From contig CAXXSC010000008.1 in assembly GCA_963668435.2 (NCBI GenBank), positions 62,001 to 126,000 of the forward strand: a stretch of 64,000 nucleotides of DNA. The letters run 5' to 3'. Position 1 is the stretch's first letter; each line of letters begins with the position of its first letter. A model generated the notes under the pieces. That model saw only the letters and a list, made by a program, of their open reading frames with translations, did no database searches and was not told the origin of the DNA. The DNA comes from G963668435 sp963668435. GTDB lineage: Bacteria > Latescibacterota > Latescibacteria > Latescibacterales > Latescibacteraceae. Positions 1 to 9,146 of this stretch are shown here, piece after piece. The translations under genes and the position numbers were made by a program.

Positions 1-2200
1 GTCTGACACCAAAACGCTGTTCTTCGTCGATTATCAGCAAACCCATGCGCTTCAAATGAAAATCTTTTGAAAGAATACGATGGGTGCCGATCACAACATC
101 TATTTCGCCAGAAGCGCAACGGCCGAGAATGGCGTGTTGTTCTTTTTGTGTCCTGAACCGAGACAAAGACTCTATAACGACCGGGAAATCCGCAAAGCGC
201 TCCCTGAATGTCTTTTCATGTTGCTCGGCAAGAATAGTCGTTGGCACAAGAACCGCCACCTGACGATCATGAAGAACACTTAAAAAGGCCGCTCTCATGG
301 CCACTTCCGTTTTGCCGAACCCTACATCACCACAAATGAGACGTTCCATTGGCGATTCGCTTTTCATATCCTCAAAAACATCACACCATGAAGTGACCTG
401 GTCGACAGTCTCTTCGTAAACGAAGGAATCTATCATAGCCTCAAGCATATGCGGATCGCCATTGTTGAAAGCAAATCCTTTCATGTTTTTTCGTTCGGCA
501 TAAAGCTTAAGTAGATCATCGGCAATTTTCTGAATCGATTTCTTCGTGCGGGCTTTTAATTTCTCCCATGCACTGCCGCCCAACTTGTTTACAACCGGAA
601 CGACTCCCTCTTCAGCCGAAAATTTCTTGAGCTTATCGAGTTTTCCTGTTGGTAAAAGTAGCTGGTCGTCCCCTTTATAATCGATAACAAGAAAATCGTT
701 AACAACGCCGCCGATACAATCACGCTTGATGCCCATGAATCTGCCGACACCATAATCCACATGTACAACAAAATCACCAAGCGTCAAAGCACGGTGGTCG
801 GGAACAGGAACGCCATCTTTGTATTTTCTGTATCGAATACGTCGGCGATATCGGCTGAAAATCTCATGATCGGTAAAGAGCGCGAGACCGGCGTTTTTGT
901 CGCTCATACCTCCTGATAGATGGGCAACATCGAAACGCACCGGAACGACAAGATCATCGAGTAGTTCCTGAAGGCGTTCTTTTTGTCCGCTGTTATCACA
1001 GAGCACAAAAGACTCGACACCCTCTGCGGCAAAAGTCTCGATATCCTTTTTTAACTCATCCAAGCCCCCCTGATACTGGCGGGAAGAGCTGACACCAAAC
1101 TCAATGCAGTCCGAATTTGGTTTAAGTGAATGGACACGGATCATTTTTGTTTTGCCAAGATTGTCGAAAAAGCTGTCAGCCTCGGCATAAATATACTCAA
1201 CAGAAGGAAGTATATCACCATCTTGAGCAAGACGTTCATGCTGCATCGAGGCATGTTTGATTTTTTTCCTCAGCTCGGCACAACAAAAATCAGGGTCGAT
1301 TACAACACTTATGTCCGAGGAAGAGCAATGCTCAGCCAGGGATGCCCGCTCACCGTGAACGGTAAAGAGATATTGCTCTATGCCGTTACGCCTGTCACCC
1401 TGCTCAAAAGCATCTATAATAAAGTCGAGATCAGTGTCACAAGCGAGTTCAATTGAACGGAGACGTTCGCGTTCTTCACTGCCGAGGCCCGCCTCGGTTA
1501 TAAATTCGTCAGGAGGAATAATGCGGAGAACATCCACCTGATCAATTGAGCGTTGTGTCGATGTCGAAAAAGTCCTGATCGATTCAATTTCATCATCCCA
1601 GAACTCGAGACGATACGGCTGCTCGACACCAAAAGGGAAAATGTCTATAATACCACCGCGCACAGCTATTTGGCCGGCGGAAACAACGCTGTTTCGACGC
1701 TTGAATCCTTTGTTAATAAAACTTTTAACCACGAAATCAAATTCGACTTCATCGCCACGCTTCAAGGTTAGCGCAACCGCCTCGACATATCCCGGAGGAG
1801 ATGTCGGATCATGCAAAGCTGAAGCAGATGCTACAATGATACCGTTCCAGCCGGAGGCAAGCTTATCGATCGCCTCGACACGCTGGCTCCTAACCTCGTA
1901 ATGGCTGTCTTCGTGTTCATATGGATTTGAATCACGTGGTGGGAAATAATGTACTGACTGCGAACCGGCAATGGCCTCTATATCATCACGAAGAGATTCC
2001 GCGGCCTCGTCGCCGGGACAAACGGCAAGAATTCTACGTCGCGGCTTTTCACCTTCACTGACAAGAAGAGATGCCAGAAAAAAAGCCGGGGATGATCCTC
2101 CAAGACCGTGGATATCCGCCGATTCGGATTTTTCAATTACCTGACTGAGCCTGGTAAATGCACTGTTCTTTCTGAAAGTGGATAGAATGGAATCCAGCAT
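1..2200 (-). CDS. mfd: Transcription-repair coupling factor Mfd (partial, C-terminus outside window)
   Basis: Mfd is an ATP-dependent translocase that removes RNA polymerase stalled at DNA lesions and recruits the UvrABC repair system. The minus-strand reading frame opens at ATG 2200 and runs off the left edge, giving about 733 of the usual 1100-1150 residues. An in-frame TAA lies eight codons upstream, so this is the first possible ATG, although no good ribosome-binding site is visible. Seen in translation: an N-terminal UvrB-like domain (FFPPRDSNPYE-type, GGIIDIFPFG), the RNAP-interaction region, a Walker A motif GDVGFGKTEVA (plus-strand positions near 310-345) and the helicase stretch IGTHRILSKD...IDEEQRFGVRH at the very edge. 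The missing part would hold the second helicase lobe and the C-terminal regulatory domain. Identification is secure. Confidence 0.96.
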   Translation of the reverse strand, partial: MLDSILSTFRKNSAFTRLSQVIEKSESADIHGLGGSSPAFFLASLLVSEGEKPRRRILAVCPGDEAAESLRDDIEAIAGSQSVHYFPPRDSNPYEHEDSHYEVRSQRVEAIDKLASGWNGIIVASASALHDPTSPPGYVEAVALTLKRGDEVEFDFVVKSFINKGFKRRNSVVSAGQIAVRGGIIDIFPFGVEQPYRLEFWDDEIESIRTFSTSTQRSIDQVDVLRIIPPDEFITEAGLGSEERERLRSIELACDTDLDFIIDAFEQGDRRNGIEQYLFTVHGERASLAEHCSSSDISVVIDPDFCCAELRKKIKHASMQHERLAQDGDILPSVEYIYAEADSFFDNLGKTKMIRVHSLKPNSDCIEFGVSSSRQYQGGLDELKKDIETFAAEGVESFVLCDNSGQKERLQELLDDLVVPVRFDVAHLSGGMSDKNAGLALFTDHEIFSRYRRRIRYRKYKDGVPVPDHRALTLGDFVVHVDYGVGRFMGIKRDCIGGVVNDFLVIDYKGDDQLLLPTGKLDKLKKFSAEEGVVPVVNKLGGSAWEKLKARTKKSIQKIADDLLKLYAERKNMKGFAFNNGDPHMLEAMIDSFVYEETVDQVTSWCDVFEDMKSESPMERLICGDVGFGKTEVAMRAAFLSVLHDRQVAVLVPTTILAEQHEKTFRERFADFPVVIESLSRFRTQKEQHAILGRCASGEIDVVIGTHRILSKDFHLKRMGLLIIDEEQRFGVR

Positions 2201-2251
2201 ACAAATCCGGGGGAAAAAGGCTTATGTCAGAAACGGGCGGGATGAAGGAAA

Positions 2252-3226
2252 TCAGCGGAAATACCGGTTGGGTTTCCTTTTGCTGAAAACGGATTTTTCG
2301 GATGTTTTCCGCATGGTAGAACGTTTACTCTCGATGGTGCGTTTCATGTCTGTTATCAACTGATACAGTGAACTTTCATTGTTGTCATATATCCGAACAC
2401 CGTACACTTCATTGATACCACTCATGAGAAACAGTTCCGCGATATCGCTGTATGTCACATAAAAATGGCAATACGGCATATAGGCCGCAGTGTTTTCGGC
2501 GGCAATGAGAAGCTCATCCTTCAAGCCATATTCGATGTCCTCAATACCATAAGTTTCGAACAACGGATAGAGTGTGTTCGAAATAATATGAAATTCCGGT
2601 ATATCCTTGAGATCATCACAATCGAAGAAACTTTTTTTATGATCTTCCGGATCACCATCCATAGGCAGATATGGCTTCATCACATCAGGGAATTGATTCC
2701 AAAGATATCGAAAATAATCCGCAGCCATGTTTTCGACATCGACATTCTTTTTGTACATATCGATAAAATCGAAAACCTGTGATAATTTCTTTTCTCGATC
2801 TAAAGCCTTAAGTGTATTTTGCGCTGTTATGGACTGATATTTATTGAATCCCGGCTCATAACGTGCATCTGGATCTAAACTGAAAGCGTCTTTCCAGATT
2901 TCTTTTTTGTACATCTGGCCGAAAAAGTTATTCACAACTCGAATCATCTGAAGCATTTTTACTGTAAATCGCTGCAGGAACTGGATCTGGCCTATCTCAC
3001 CCATCATGTTCAGGAACTGGCGATCGATCTGATTCTCTTCGATATAGGGAGCAATATGCTCAAGAGAAAGTGGGGTCACCAGCATATTTTCCTGGAATCC
3101 GTCTTTCAGTGTCTGGAAAAGTTTCGCCATAACCGGGTAGCGGCGACGCTCGGTGTAGGTCATGAACATGAAATCCAGAGTACTGGGATCAAGATAGACG
3201 ACATGTTTTTTAGAATTATTGAGCAT
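2252..3226 (-). CDS. Hypothetical protein, possibly PIN-like
   Basis: A 324-residue protein that I do not recognise. It has no signal peptide or membrane segment and looks cytosolic. It opens with a beta-strand-like stretch carrying an acidic residue (VVYLDPSTLDFMF) and has a later segment FYVTYSDIAELFLMSGINEVYGVRIY that resembles the end of a PIN-type nuclease fold; this is only an impression. The C-terminal 35 residues are rich in Lys, Arg and Ser and probably disordered. It lies 51 bp upstream of mfd on the same strand, so it may be co-transcribed with it. The start ATG at 3226 has a weak GGAT-type ribosome-binding site. Confidence 0.7.
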   Translation of the reverse strand: MLNNSKKHVVYLDPSTLDFMFMTYTERRRYPVMAKLFQTLKDGFQENMLVTPLSLEHIAPYIEENQIDRQFLNMMGEIGQIQFLQRFTVKMLQMIRVVNNFFGQMYKKEIWKDAFSLDPDARYEPGFNKYQSITAQNTLKALDREKKLSQVFDFIDMYKKNVDVENMAADYFRYLWNQFPDVMKPYLPMDGDPEDHKKSFFDCDDLKDIPEFHIISNTLYPLFETYGIEDIEYGLKDELLIAAENTAAYMPYCHFYVTYSDIAELFLMSGINEVYGVRIYDNNESSLYQLITDMKRTIESKRSTMRKTSEKSVFSKRKPNRYFR

Positions 3227-3334
3227 ATTTCAGATCCACAAACAGTAACAGTAAAAAAAATGGCAAAGTTCAGTACTTAGTTGAAATATAAAACATTATA
3301 AGTGTTCTGCCAAGACAAAACGGCAGAGAACATA

Positions 3335-4117
3335 TTAATCACGTTTTCTATTTTGACGCTGCCATTCATACAAAGCTATCGATGTGGCGACTGCGGCATT
3401 CAGACTTTCCACCTCCTTCGATATCGGAATCGACAGCACATGATCAGGCACAACATCTTCAGGAATGCCCTTGCCCTCAAGGCCCGGCATCAGTATACAG
3501 TCGGAAGGAAAAGTAAAGTCATGAACCGATTCTCCACCGGCGTCAAGCACAATCAAGGGCCTTTTGTGATTTTCAACATGAAGTATTGAAGGGCCTTTCA
3601 TCATGTTGACATTAAAAAGCGATGTTCCAGCCGCTCGAAGACTTTTCTGGTGGTAAGGGTTGGCACACTCCTTGAGTAGAACTACCGTCGAAACATTGAA
3701 AGCAGCCGCCGAACGCAGCACAGCGCCAACATTTGTCGGATCCTGAAATGGTATAAAAAGAGAGAGACCGCCAAATGGATGCGTGATATCAAACAAATCG
3801 AAACGCGGAACATCGACAATGAGAAGCGGCAGTCCAGTACCATTACTGTCAAGCTCCTGAAAAAGCTGTGTGTTCAGACGGTAGCGAGGCACACGTGACG
3901 GCAGATCGGGCGGAATAAAAGAATGCTTGGGTGAAGCTATCCATCCTGAAATTATTCCCGGTTTTTGCCGTATAACTTCGGGGACAACTTTTGAACCAGA
4001 TACAATAGCACGTCCGTGTTTTTTTACACCTCGTCCACTCAAGAGTGATAAAAATTCTCTATAACTGCGGTTATAGGCACTGGTGATTTCAATTTCCTGA
4101 TTAGAAATAATTCTCAT
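3335..4117 (-). CDS. SpoU/TrmH-family RNA 2'-O-methyltransferase
   Basis: Predicted SAM-dependent 2'-O-ribose methyltransferase of rRNA or tRNA. The C-terminal half has the three SPOUT knot motifs: motif 1 DPTNVGAVLRSAAAF, motif 2 LMPGLEGKGIP, motif 3 LSIPISKEVESLNAAVATSIALYEW (shown here in parts: SIPISKEVESLN and AAVATSIALYEW). The N-terminal ~100 residues resemble the substrate-binding region of RlmB/TrmH-like proteins (SGRGVKKHGRAIVSGSK). The 260-residue length is normal for the family. I chose ATG 4117, which has AGGGAAAG upstream; a TTG three codons earlier is also in frame. The exact target nucleotide cannot be read from the sequence. It stands alone on the minus strand between the unknown gene and the cyclic-nucleotide-binding protein. 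Confidence 0.9.
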   Translation of the reverse strand: MRIISNQEIEITSAYNRSYREFLSLLSGRGVKKHGRAIVSGSKVVPEVIRQKPGIISGWIASPKHSFIPPDLPSRVPRYRLNTQLFQELDSNGTGLPLLIVDVPRFDLFDITHPFGGLSLFIPFQDPTNVGAVLRSAAAFNVSTVVLLKECANPYHQKSLRAAGTSLFNVNMMKGPSILHVENHKRPLIVLDAGGESVHDFTFPSDCILMPGLEGKGIPEDVVPDHVLSIPISKEVESLNAAVATSIALYEWQRQNRKRD

Positions 4118-4211
4118 CGTCGTCAACTTTCCCTTTTTGCCATAACGGCTTTTGAACAGTGCCGCACACTATAAAAAATGTTTATTTCTGAGAATCGAGT
4201 GATTTTCTGAT

Positions 4212-4778
4212 TTAAATCCTATTAGCATCAACAGTTTTTCTGAGGTCCTGAATAATCCGTGTATATTTATCCATTTTTTCAGACAGCTCGACAATAACAT
4301 TTAACAGGAGGCGGTTGCTGAGTGAGTTATCACTGTTCATCAAACGTGAGAGTTCCGTTTTAGTGATTTTTATGATGATGCTCTCTTCTGTCGTAACAAC
4401 AGCTGTCTCACGTTTTCTTCCTGAAAAAAATCCTGTCTCCCCCACCACTGATACGGGCTCAATTTTTGCCACATAAGTACTGTTATCGTATAACACTTTC
4501 AAGGCGCCGGAAAGCAGAATGAACAAAGCGTCAGACTTATCTCCCTGCTCGAACAGGAACAGATTCCCCGGTATGGTTTTGTGATAGCAGATATACAGGA
4601 TTCTCCTGTATTGATCCTGAGTCAATCCTTTGAAAACAGGGATTTTTTTTAAATACTCGACCATTCTGTCGGTCTCACTGACAACAGAACGGCGCTCTCC
4701 CCCATACCTGCGATCGCTACCTTCTAACGAGTCAGCATATCGCCTGTCTTCACCAGATCTCCTGTCCGGCTCGTTCAT
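4212..4778 (-). CDS. Stand-alone cyclic nucleotide-binding domain protein
   Basis: A single cNMP-binding (CRP/FNR sensor) beta-roll of about 188 residues, with the phosphate-binding cassette GETGFFSGRKRETAVV. No helix-turn-helix follows the dimerisation helix, so unlike CRP it is not expected to bind DNA by itself. The N-terminus has an unusual charged tract with two copies of an R-R-x-G-x-[DE]-R-R pattern (RRSGEDRR and RRYGGERR), probably flexible. The ATG at 4778 is preferred because GGAG lies 5 nt upstream; the longer frame to 4877 would add a hydrophobic segment but has no ribosome-binding site. A likely promoter with a symmetric operator lies about 200 bp upstream. Role: probably signal-dependent regulation of a partner protein. 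Confidence 0.85.
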   Translation of the reverse strand: MNEPDRRSGEDRRYADSLEGSDRRYGGERRSVVSETDRMVEYLKKIPVFKGLTQDQYRRILYICYHKTIPGNLFLFEQGDKSDALFILLSGALKVLYDNSTYVAKIEPVSVVGETGFFSGRKRETAVVTTEESIIIKITKTELSRLMNSDNSLSNRLLLNVIVELSEKMDKYTRIIQDLRKTVDANRI

Positions 4779-4977
4779 GAGAACTCCAAAGTCATAGTCG
4801 TGTCGTTGATATATCATTTGAATTATTATTATCAGTAAGATAGAAATATTTCCCGTTAACACAAGTATAATAAACATATGCAGCGATTTCAGATTTTAAG
4901 CAAGAATAAACTCAGATCAGATGAATCAGCAGCTGCTTTGCCATTTCCTCCCTATATCCATGTTCAGATGTTTAAAT

Positions 4978-5005
4978 TTTATACAGATGCTTATCTGTAA
5001 TGCAA
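4978..5005 (-). promoter_or_regulatory. Sigma70-like promoter with an 18-bp inverted repeat in its spacer
   Basis: On the minus strand TTGCAT (5005-5000) and TATAAA (4983-4978) are separated by 16 bp. A perfect inverted repeat TACAGAT-N4-ATCTGTA (4982-4999) fills the spacer, the classic place for a repressor. The leader to ATG 4778 would be about 200 nt and contains a 10-codon open frame (4944-4912) directly behind GGGAGG. The promoter is predicted by eye only. Confidence 0.5.
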
Positions 5006-5132
5006 ATGCTGTTTTCAATTGCATCAATATTTGACATGATCCCAAAAGTTTAAAAATGGTGTCTTAATGCTGTTATTCGGAGGTTATGTATGCAGAATTG
5101 CAGGAGGATGTAAAACAAGAAGATATTCCGGA

Positions 5133-8000
5133 TCATTGATCGTTGCCATCGCCGAACCAGATATGAAGGCTTTCACTCATTTGGTCAAGTTCAGGGAATT
5201 TCCTGAAAGTACCAGGCAGACAACGCCGGAAAATTTCACCATATCGTGCGGTGATAATGCGGTTGTCAAGAACTACAACAACTCCGCGGTCATTACGGTG
5301 ACGGATTAGACGGCCTGCTCCCTGACGAAGTTTGATTGCCGCCTCCGGTATGGAGAATTCCATGAAAGGATTTCCCCCATCCTTTTCAATCTCCTCCATC
5401 TGTGCCTGCACGAGGGGGTCGCTTGGAACCGCAAACGGTAGTTTGACAATCACAACCACTTCGAGAGCACTGCCCGGAACATCGACCCCCTCCCAGAAAG
5501 AGTCTGTCCCGAAAAGCACCGATTTTGTTTCTTCACGAAAACGCCTGAGCAGAAGGCTTCTCGAACCATCGATACCCTGTCCCATAAGAGTTATACCGTC
5601 ACGCTCCATCCTGTCTCGAAGATCGTTGTAGCTGCGGTGAAGATGCCCGCGCGAAGTGAACAACACAAGCATACCGCGGCGTATAGTTGTTGCGAGAGAG
5701 AGTATCGTATCGTTAACGGCATTTACATATGTATCACTTTTGGGTGAGGGCAAAAAAGAGGGCACAGCCAGAATCGATTGCTGCTGAAGGTCGAAGGGAG
5801 ATGTGGCGATGAATTCCGTGACACGGTCCCGAGAATCCAGATTGAGGCCCAGACGGTTACGTATATAATCGAAATCGCGTGCCACTGTCAATGTCGCAGA
5901 GGCCATAACGACGCTCTCCATGTGATCATAAAGGCCTATTGACAGTTTTTCGGCGATATCGAGCGGAGCACTGTGGATTTTAAGATTGTAAGCCGAACCT
6001 CCCTCGCGGTATTCAAACCAGAACACATTTGGTCCGGATGCCGAACGGAGAAACTCGAACTCATCGACAATCGCCTGTAATTCAGTCTGTGACTTTTCAA
6101 TATCGGCAAGGACCTCGATGCGATCCTTAATCTGACCTTGTGACGCCTCCGAAACAATAAGTTTGATATCATCGAGACCTTTGATCAAAAGTGAAATAAT
6201 ATCATTAAACTGTTCTCTAGCATCAGCCGCAGCGCTGAATATTTCAGTAGTATCATCATAACGGAGTTTGGTATCGGATCGTCCCGGCTGTGACGATACC
6301 GTCTTTAAAACCGAAGTATGCAAATCCTCGAACAATTGCCTGACAACAGACCGAAAGTGGCTAAGTGTTTCAATGGTAACAGTCACCGTCGCGTTCTTAT
6401 CAACGTATCCTGGAAAACCTTTTGCCATTTCAACTGTCCACTCACGAAGAACAGTCAGCAAACCATGCTCTCCACCATCTTTTGAATAGAGCTTGTTGAG
6501 TACTCGCCGTATACTGTAATATGAAAAATTAACACCGAGATACTGAAGCGCCACTTTTTCGATATTATGCGCCTCGTCAAATACTATACGGCTGTACTGA
6601 CCGAGAACGGCACCGTCCGAAACGATATCAGAAAAAACAAGCGAATGATTTACAATCACTACGTGAGCTTTCAGTGCAGCCCGCCGTATCCGGTTGACAT
6701 AACAGTTGTCACGGGTTGGACAACGTCCACCAAGGCAAGACATAGTATCTGAGCTTATCCGTTCGAGAAGGCCTGTTTCCAATAGCATCGAAAAGAATCC
6801 TGTCTCAGAGAGATCACCGGTAGAGGTTTTAAGAAGCCACGAGGCGACCGGAAGCATCAGGCTTTTTTCTTCCTTGGTCAAGTATCGGCTCGGTTGAGAC
6901 AGTAGGCGTTCCCAGCGGTGAAGGCAGATATAATTGCTTCGGCCTTTGAGGATAACCGCCCTGAAAGGAAGGTCAAGCACCTTTCCGAGTAGTGGAATGT
7001 CCTTGAAAAAAAGCTGTTCCTGAAGATTTTTCGTGTTAGTTGTAACAATTACACGCTCTCGAGCCTCAACCGCCCATTTGATTGCCGGAATCAGATAGGC
7101 AAGAGATTTTCCAATACCGGTGCCGGCCTCTGCGATAAGTATTTCCGATTCATTAAAAGCACGTCCTACCCGGAGCGACAATGAAATCTGACCGCGTCGT
7201 TCCTCATATGTGTCGAACGCTTTGGCCAGAGCCCCCTCGTTTGAAAGTATACGTTCAATATCTGAAGGATGAACGGCAGCAGGTTTCGGCTCATCAGACA
7301 TTTCCATCTCAACGGAAAAATCACCGAAACGGTTGTTGCGAGAGGCATCTTTTTTCAGGAAAGGAGCGCTCTTTCTCCTTGTCGGAGCCGATATATCATT
7401 CATACGGGCAAGTGTTTCGGACTGAAATATTTCGCCGAGCATACTTTCCGAGGCAGAGGATATTTTCATCATCTCGCTCAAGAATGAGTCGGGCACAATC
7501 CTCAGCATATCGATCATTTTCAGAAATACTTCAGCAGTAACCTTCGCATCATCGAGGGCGCGGTGACGTTTTCCCGGATCAAGCGCGAAGAAATCAATGA
7601 GACTGTCAAGGTTATATGCGGAAAGATCGGGTAGGAGTATCCGGGCAAAATCGATATTGTCGATAGCGCTCCCAATTGAAGCTATACCGGCAAAACGACG
7701 AACAAAAGAAATATCAAAACCGACATTCTGTCCTAAAATGCGGTAATCTTTTATGAAATCCAAGAAACGGGGCATCACCTCGCGGATGGAAGAGGCATTT
7801 CTGACATCGCGGTCACTGATACCTGTCAACCGGGTTATAAACTCCGGAATGGAACGTTCGGGCTTGACCAACTCTGAAAATTCGCCTTTTACAACACCAT
7901 CAACAACACGCACAGCGCCAATCTCGATAATCTCGTTTAATTGAGGATCGAGGCCGGTTGTTTCAAGGTCGATACAGACAAAAGTGTCGGCGGAGGTCAC
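5133..8000 (-). CDS. dinG: DnaQ-type exonuclease / DinG-type helicase fusion
   Basis: A 955-residue protein with an N-terminal DEDDh 3'-5' exonuclease (residues ~5-170; first catalytic motif IDLETTGLDP, second GFD near 93-95, third HRALDDAKVT near 146-155) joined to a superfamily 2 XPD/DinG helicase. Walker A is AGTGIGKS (~292-299) and the DEAH box is FDEAHNIEK (~474-482). Four cysteines (359, 422, 427, 433) match the [4Fe-4S] cluster site of DinG. The same fusion order is known from Firmicutes DinG, which in Staphylococcus acts mainly as a nuclease. Its likely job is to resolve unusual DNA structures or degrade single strands during repair. It follows the heptosyltransferase by 51 bp. Full length with all key motifs. 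Confidence 0.95.
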   Translation of the reverse strand: MTSADTFVCIDLETTGLDPQLNEIIEIGAVRVVDGVVKGEFSELVKPERSIPEFITRLTGISDRDVRNASSIREVMPRFLDFIKDYRILGQNVGFDISFVRRFAGIASIGSAIDNIDFARILLPDLSAYNLDSLIDFFALDPGKRHRALDDAKVTAEVFLKMIDMLRIVPDSFLSEMMKISSASESMLGEIFQSETLARMNDISAPTRRKSAPFLKKDASRNNRFGDFSVEMEMSDEPKPAAVHPSDIERILSNEGALAKAFDTYEERRGQISLSLRVGRAFNESEILIAEAGTGIGKSLAYLIPAIKWAVEARERVIVTTNTKNLQEQLFFKDIPLLGKVLDLPFRAVILKGRSNYICLHRWERLLSQPSRYLTKEEKSLMLPVASWLLKTSTGDLSETGFFSMLLETGLLERISSDTMSCLGGRCPTRDNCYVNRIRRAALKAHVVIVNHSLVFSDIVSDGAVLGQYSRIVFDEAHNIEKVALQYLGVNFSYYSIRRVLNKLYSKDGGEHGLLTVLREWTVEMAKGFPGYVDKNATVTVTIETLSHFRSVVRQLFEDLHTSVLKTVSSQPGRSDTKLRYDDTTEIFSAAADAREQFNDIISLLIKGLDDIKLIVSEASQGQIKDRIEVLADIEKSQTELQAIVDEFEFLRSASGPNVFWFEYREGGSAYNLKIHSAPLDIAEKLSIGLYDHMESVVMASATLTVARDFDYIRNRLGLNLDSRDRVTEFIATSPFDLQQQSILAVPSFLPSPKSDTYVNAVNDTILSLATTIRRGMLVLFTSRGHLHRSYNDLRDRMERDGITLMGQGIDGSRSLLLRRFREETKSVLFGTDSFWEGVDVPGSALEVVVIVKLPFAVPSDPLVQAQMEEIEKDGGNPFMEFSIPEAAIKLRQGAGRLIRHRNDRGVVVVLDNRIITARYGEIFRRCLPGTFRKFPELDQMSESLHIWFGDGNDQ

Positions 8001-8051
8001 GGTGTCGTTTGTTCTTTCTGAAATGGCGGATACTATACGGTTATAAGTATA

Positions 8052-9056
8052 TCATTTACTTGTCATGTCTGTGGAGGTCAAACGGATGATAGTATCATAT
8101 ACATTCCGCCAATTAATACCATCCATACACAGACGTGTTTTCATACGGCAGGGCTTTTCGCCGTGAATACTACAAGGGCTACAGGGAATATTCGCGTGAA
8201 GAACGATGGATCCCGGATAACCCGGTGCGAAACCGAGATCGGGATGTGTCGGACCGAAAACCGCGGCAAATGGCACATTCAGCGCACCGGCAATATGCAT
8301 GGGCCCACTATCATTGGTAACAACAGCAGCCATTAGGGAGATAAGGGACACTGTCGATGCAAGATCGAGAGCTCCAGCAAAAGACAGGCTGTCAGCTTTC
8401 ATATTTCCGCGAATCTCGTCAATGAATGCACTGTCATTTTTGTCGCCAATAAAAACGGGTATACGTCCTGAAACATGAAGTTCATCAGCAAGACGGGCAT
8501 ACGATTCCGCATACCAGCGTTTCATTGCATGACGGGCTCCCGGTGCAATACCGACTAATGCCTCTCCCTCATCAGGCAGCTGAGCTTTCAGTTTTTCAAT
8601 TTCGGTCGTGTTCGGTAGAAGGCGGGGATAGACTCGCTCCTCGACACCAAACGGCCGCACGGTGTCAAGCATGTTTCCAAGAACATCCAAATTGACACGG
8701 TAGCGGCCTCGAGACAAAACCATCAGACGGCGTTGAATAGCATTTTTCTTGATGCACAGCTTTTGAAAAGCTTTCAGTTTTGTGGCGATAAGACGACTTC
8801 TGATCGAAGAATGAAGGTCGAGAATCACATCGTACGAATACGCGTCCAAACGTCGCCGGAGTCCGGCAACTGTCTCTTTTCTTCCGAGAGTAATAACACG
8901 TGCAATACGTTTGTCAGCCTGAAAAAGCGGAGCATACTGTTCTTTTGTCAGAAAATGAATCTCGGCATCAGGATGACTGCGCGACAGCGCCTCGACCACG
9001 GATGTAGTGAGTACGATATCACCGAGAGAACTGAAACGTATGATGAGTATTGTCAT
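8052..9056 (-). CDS. Glycosyltransferase family 9 (ADP-heptose:LPS heptosyltransferase-like)
   Basis: A 334-residue GT-B glycosyltransferase that transfers heptose from ADP-heptose to the lipopolysaccharide inner core in the cytoplasm. The N-terminus RFSSLGDIVLTTSVVEALS is the family signature, and VTNDSGPMHIAGALNVP with VFGPTHP is the sugar-nucleotide site of WaaF/WaaC proteins. A cysteine-rich segment near the C-terminus (CSPCSIHGEKPC, then LC) is common in the heptosyltransferase II branch. It implies an LPS-bearing outer membrane. Neighbours are pheA upstream (90 bp) and dinG downstream (51 bp) on the same strand, a mixed housekeeping run rather than an LPS cluster. Confidence 0.9.
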   Translation of the reverse strand: MTILIIRFSSLGDIVLTTSVVEALSRSHPDAEIHFLTKEQYAPLFQADKRIARVITLGRKETVAGLRRRLDAYSYDVILDLHSSIRSRLIATKLKAFQKLCIKKNAIQRRLMVLSRGRYRVNLDVLGNMLDTVRPFGVEERVYPRLLPNTTEIEKLKAQLPDEGEALVGIAPGARHAMKRWYAESYARLADELHVSGRIPVFIGDKNDSAFIDEIRGNMKADSLSFAGALDLASTVSLISLMAAVVTNDSGPMHIAGALNVPFAAVFGPTHPDLGFAPGYPGSIVLHANIPCSPCSIHGEKPCRMKTRLCMDGINWRNVYDTIIRLTSTDMTSK

Positions 9057-9146
9057 GTGAATATCATTCTATCCTGAGGATCAGGTATGATTCCGACTGA
9101 TGATGACAGCCTGACTGGTAGTGCATGAAAAACTGTAACGGTAACG

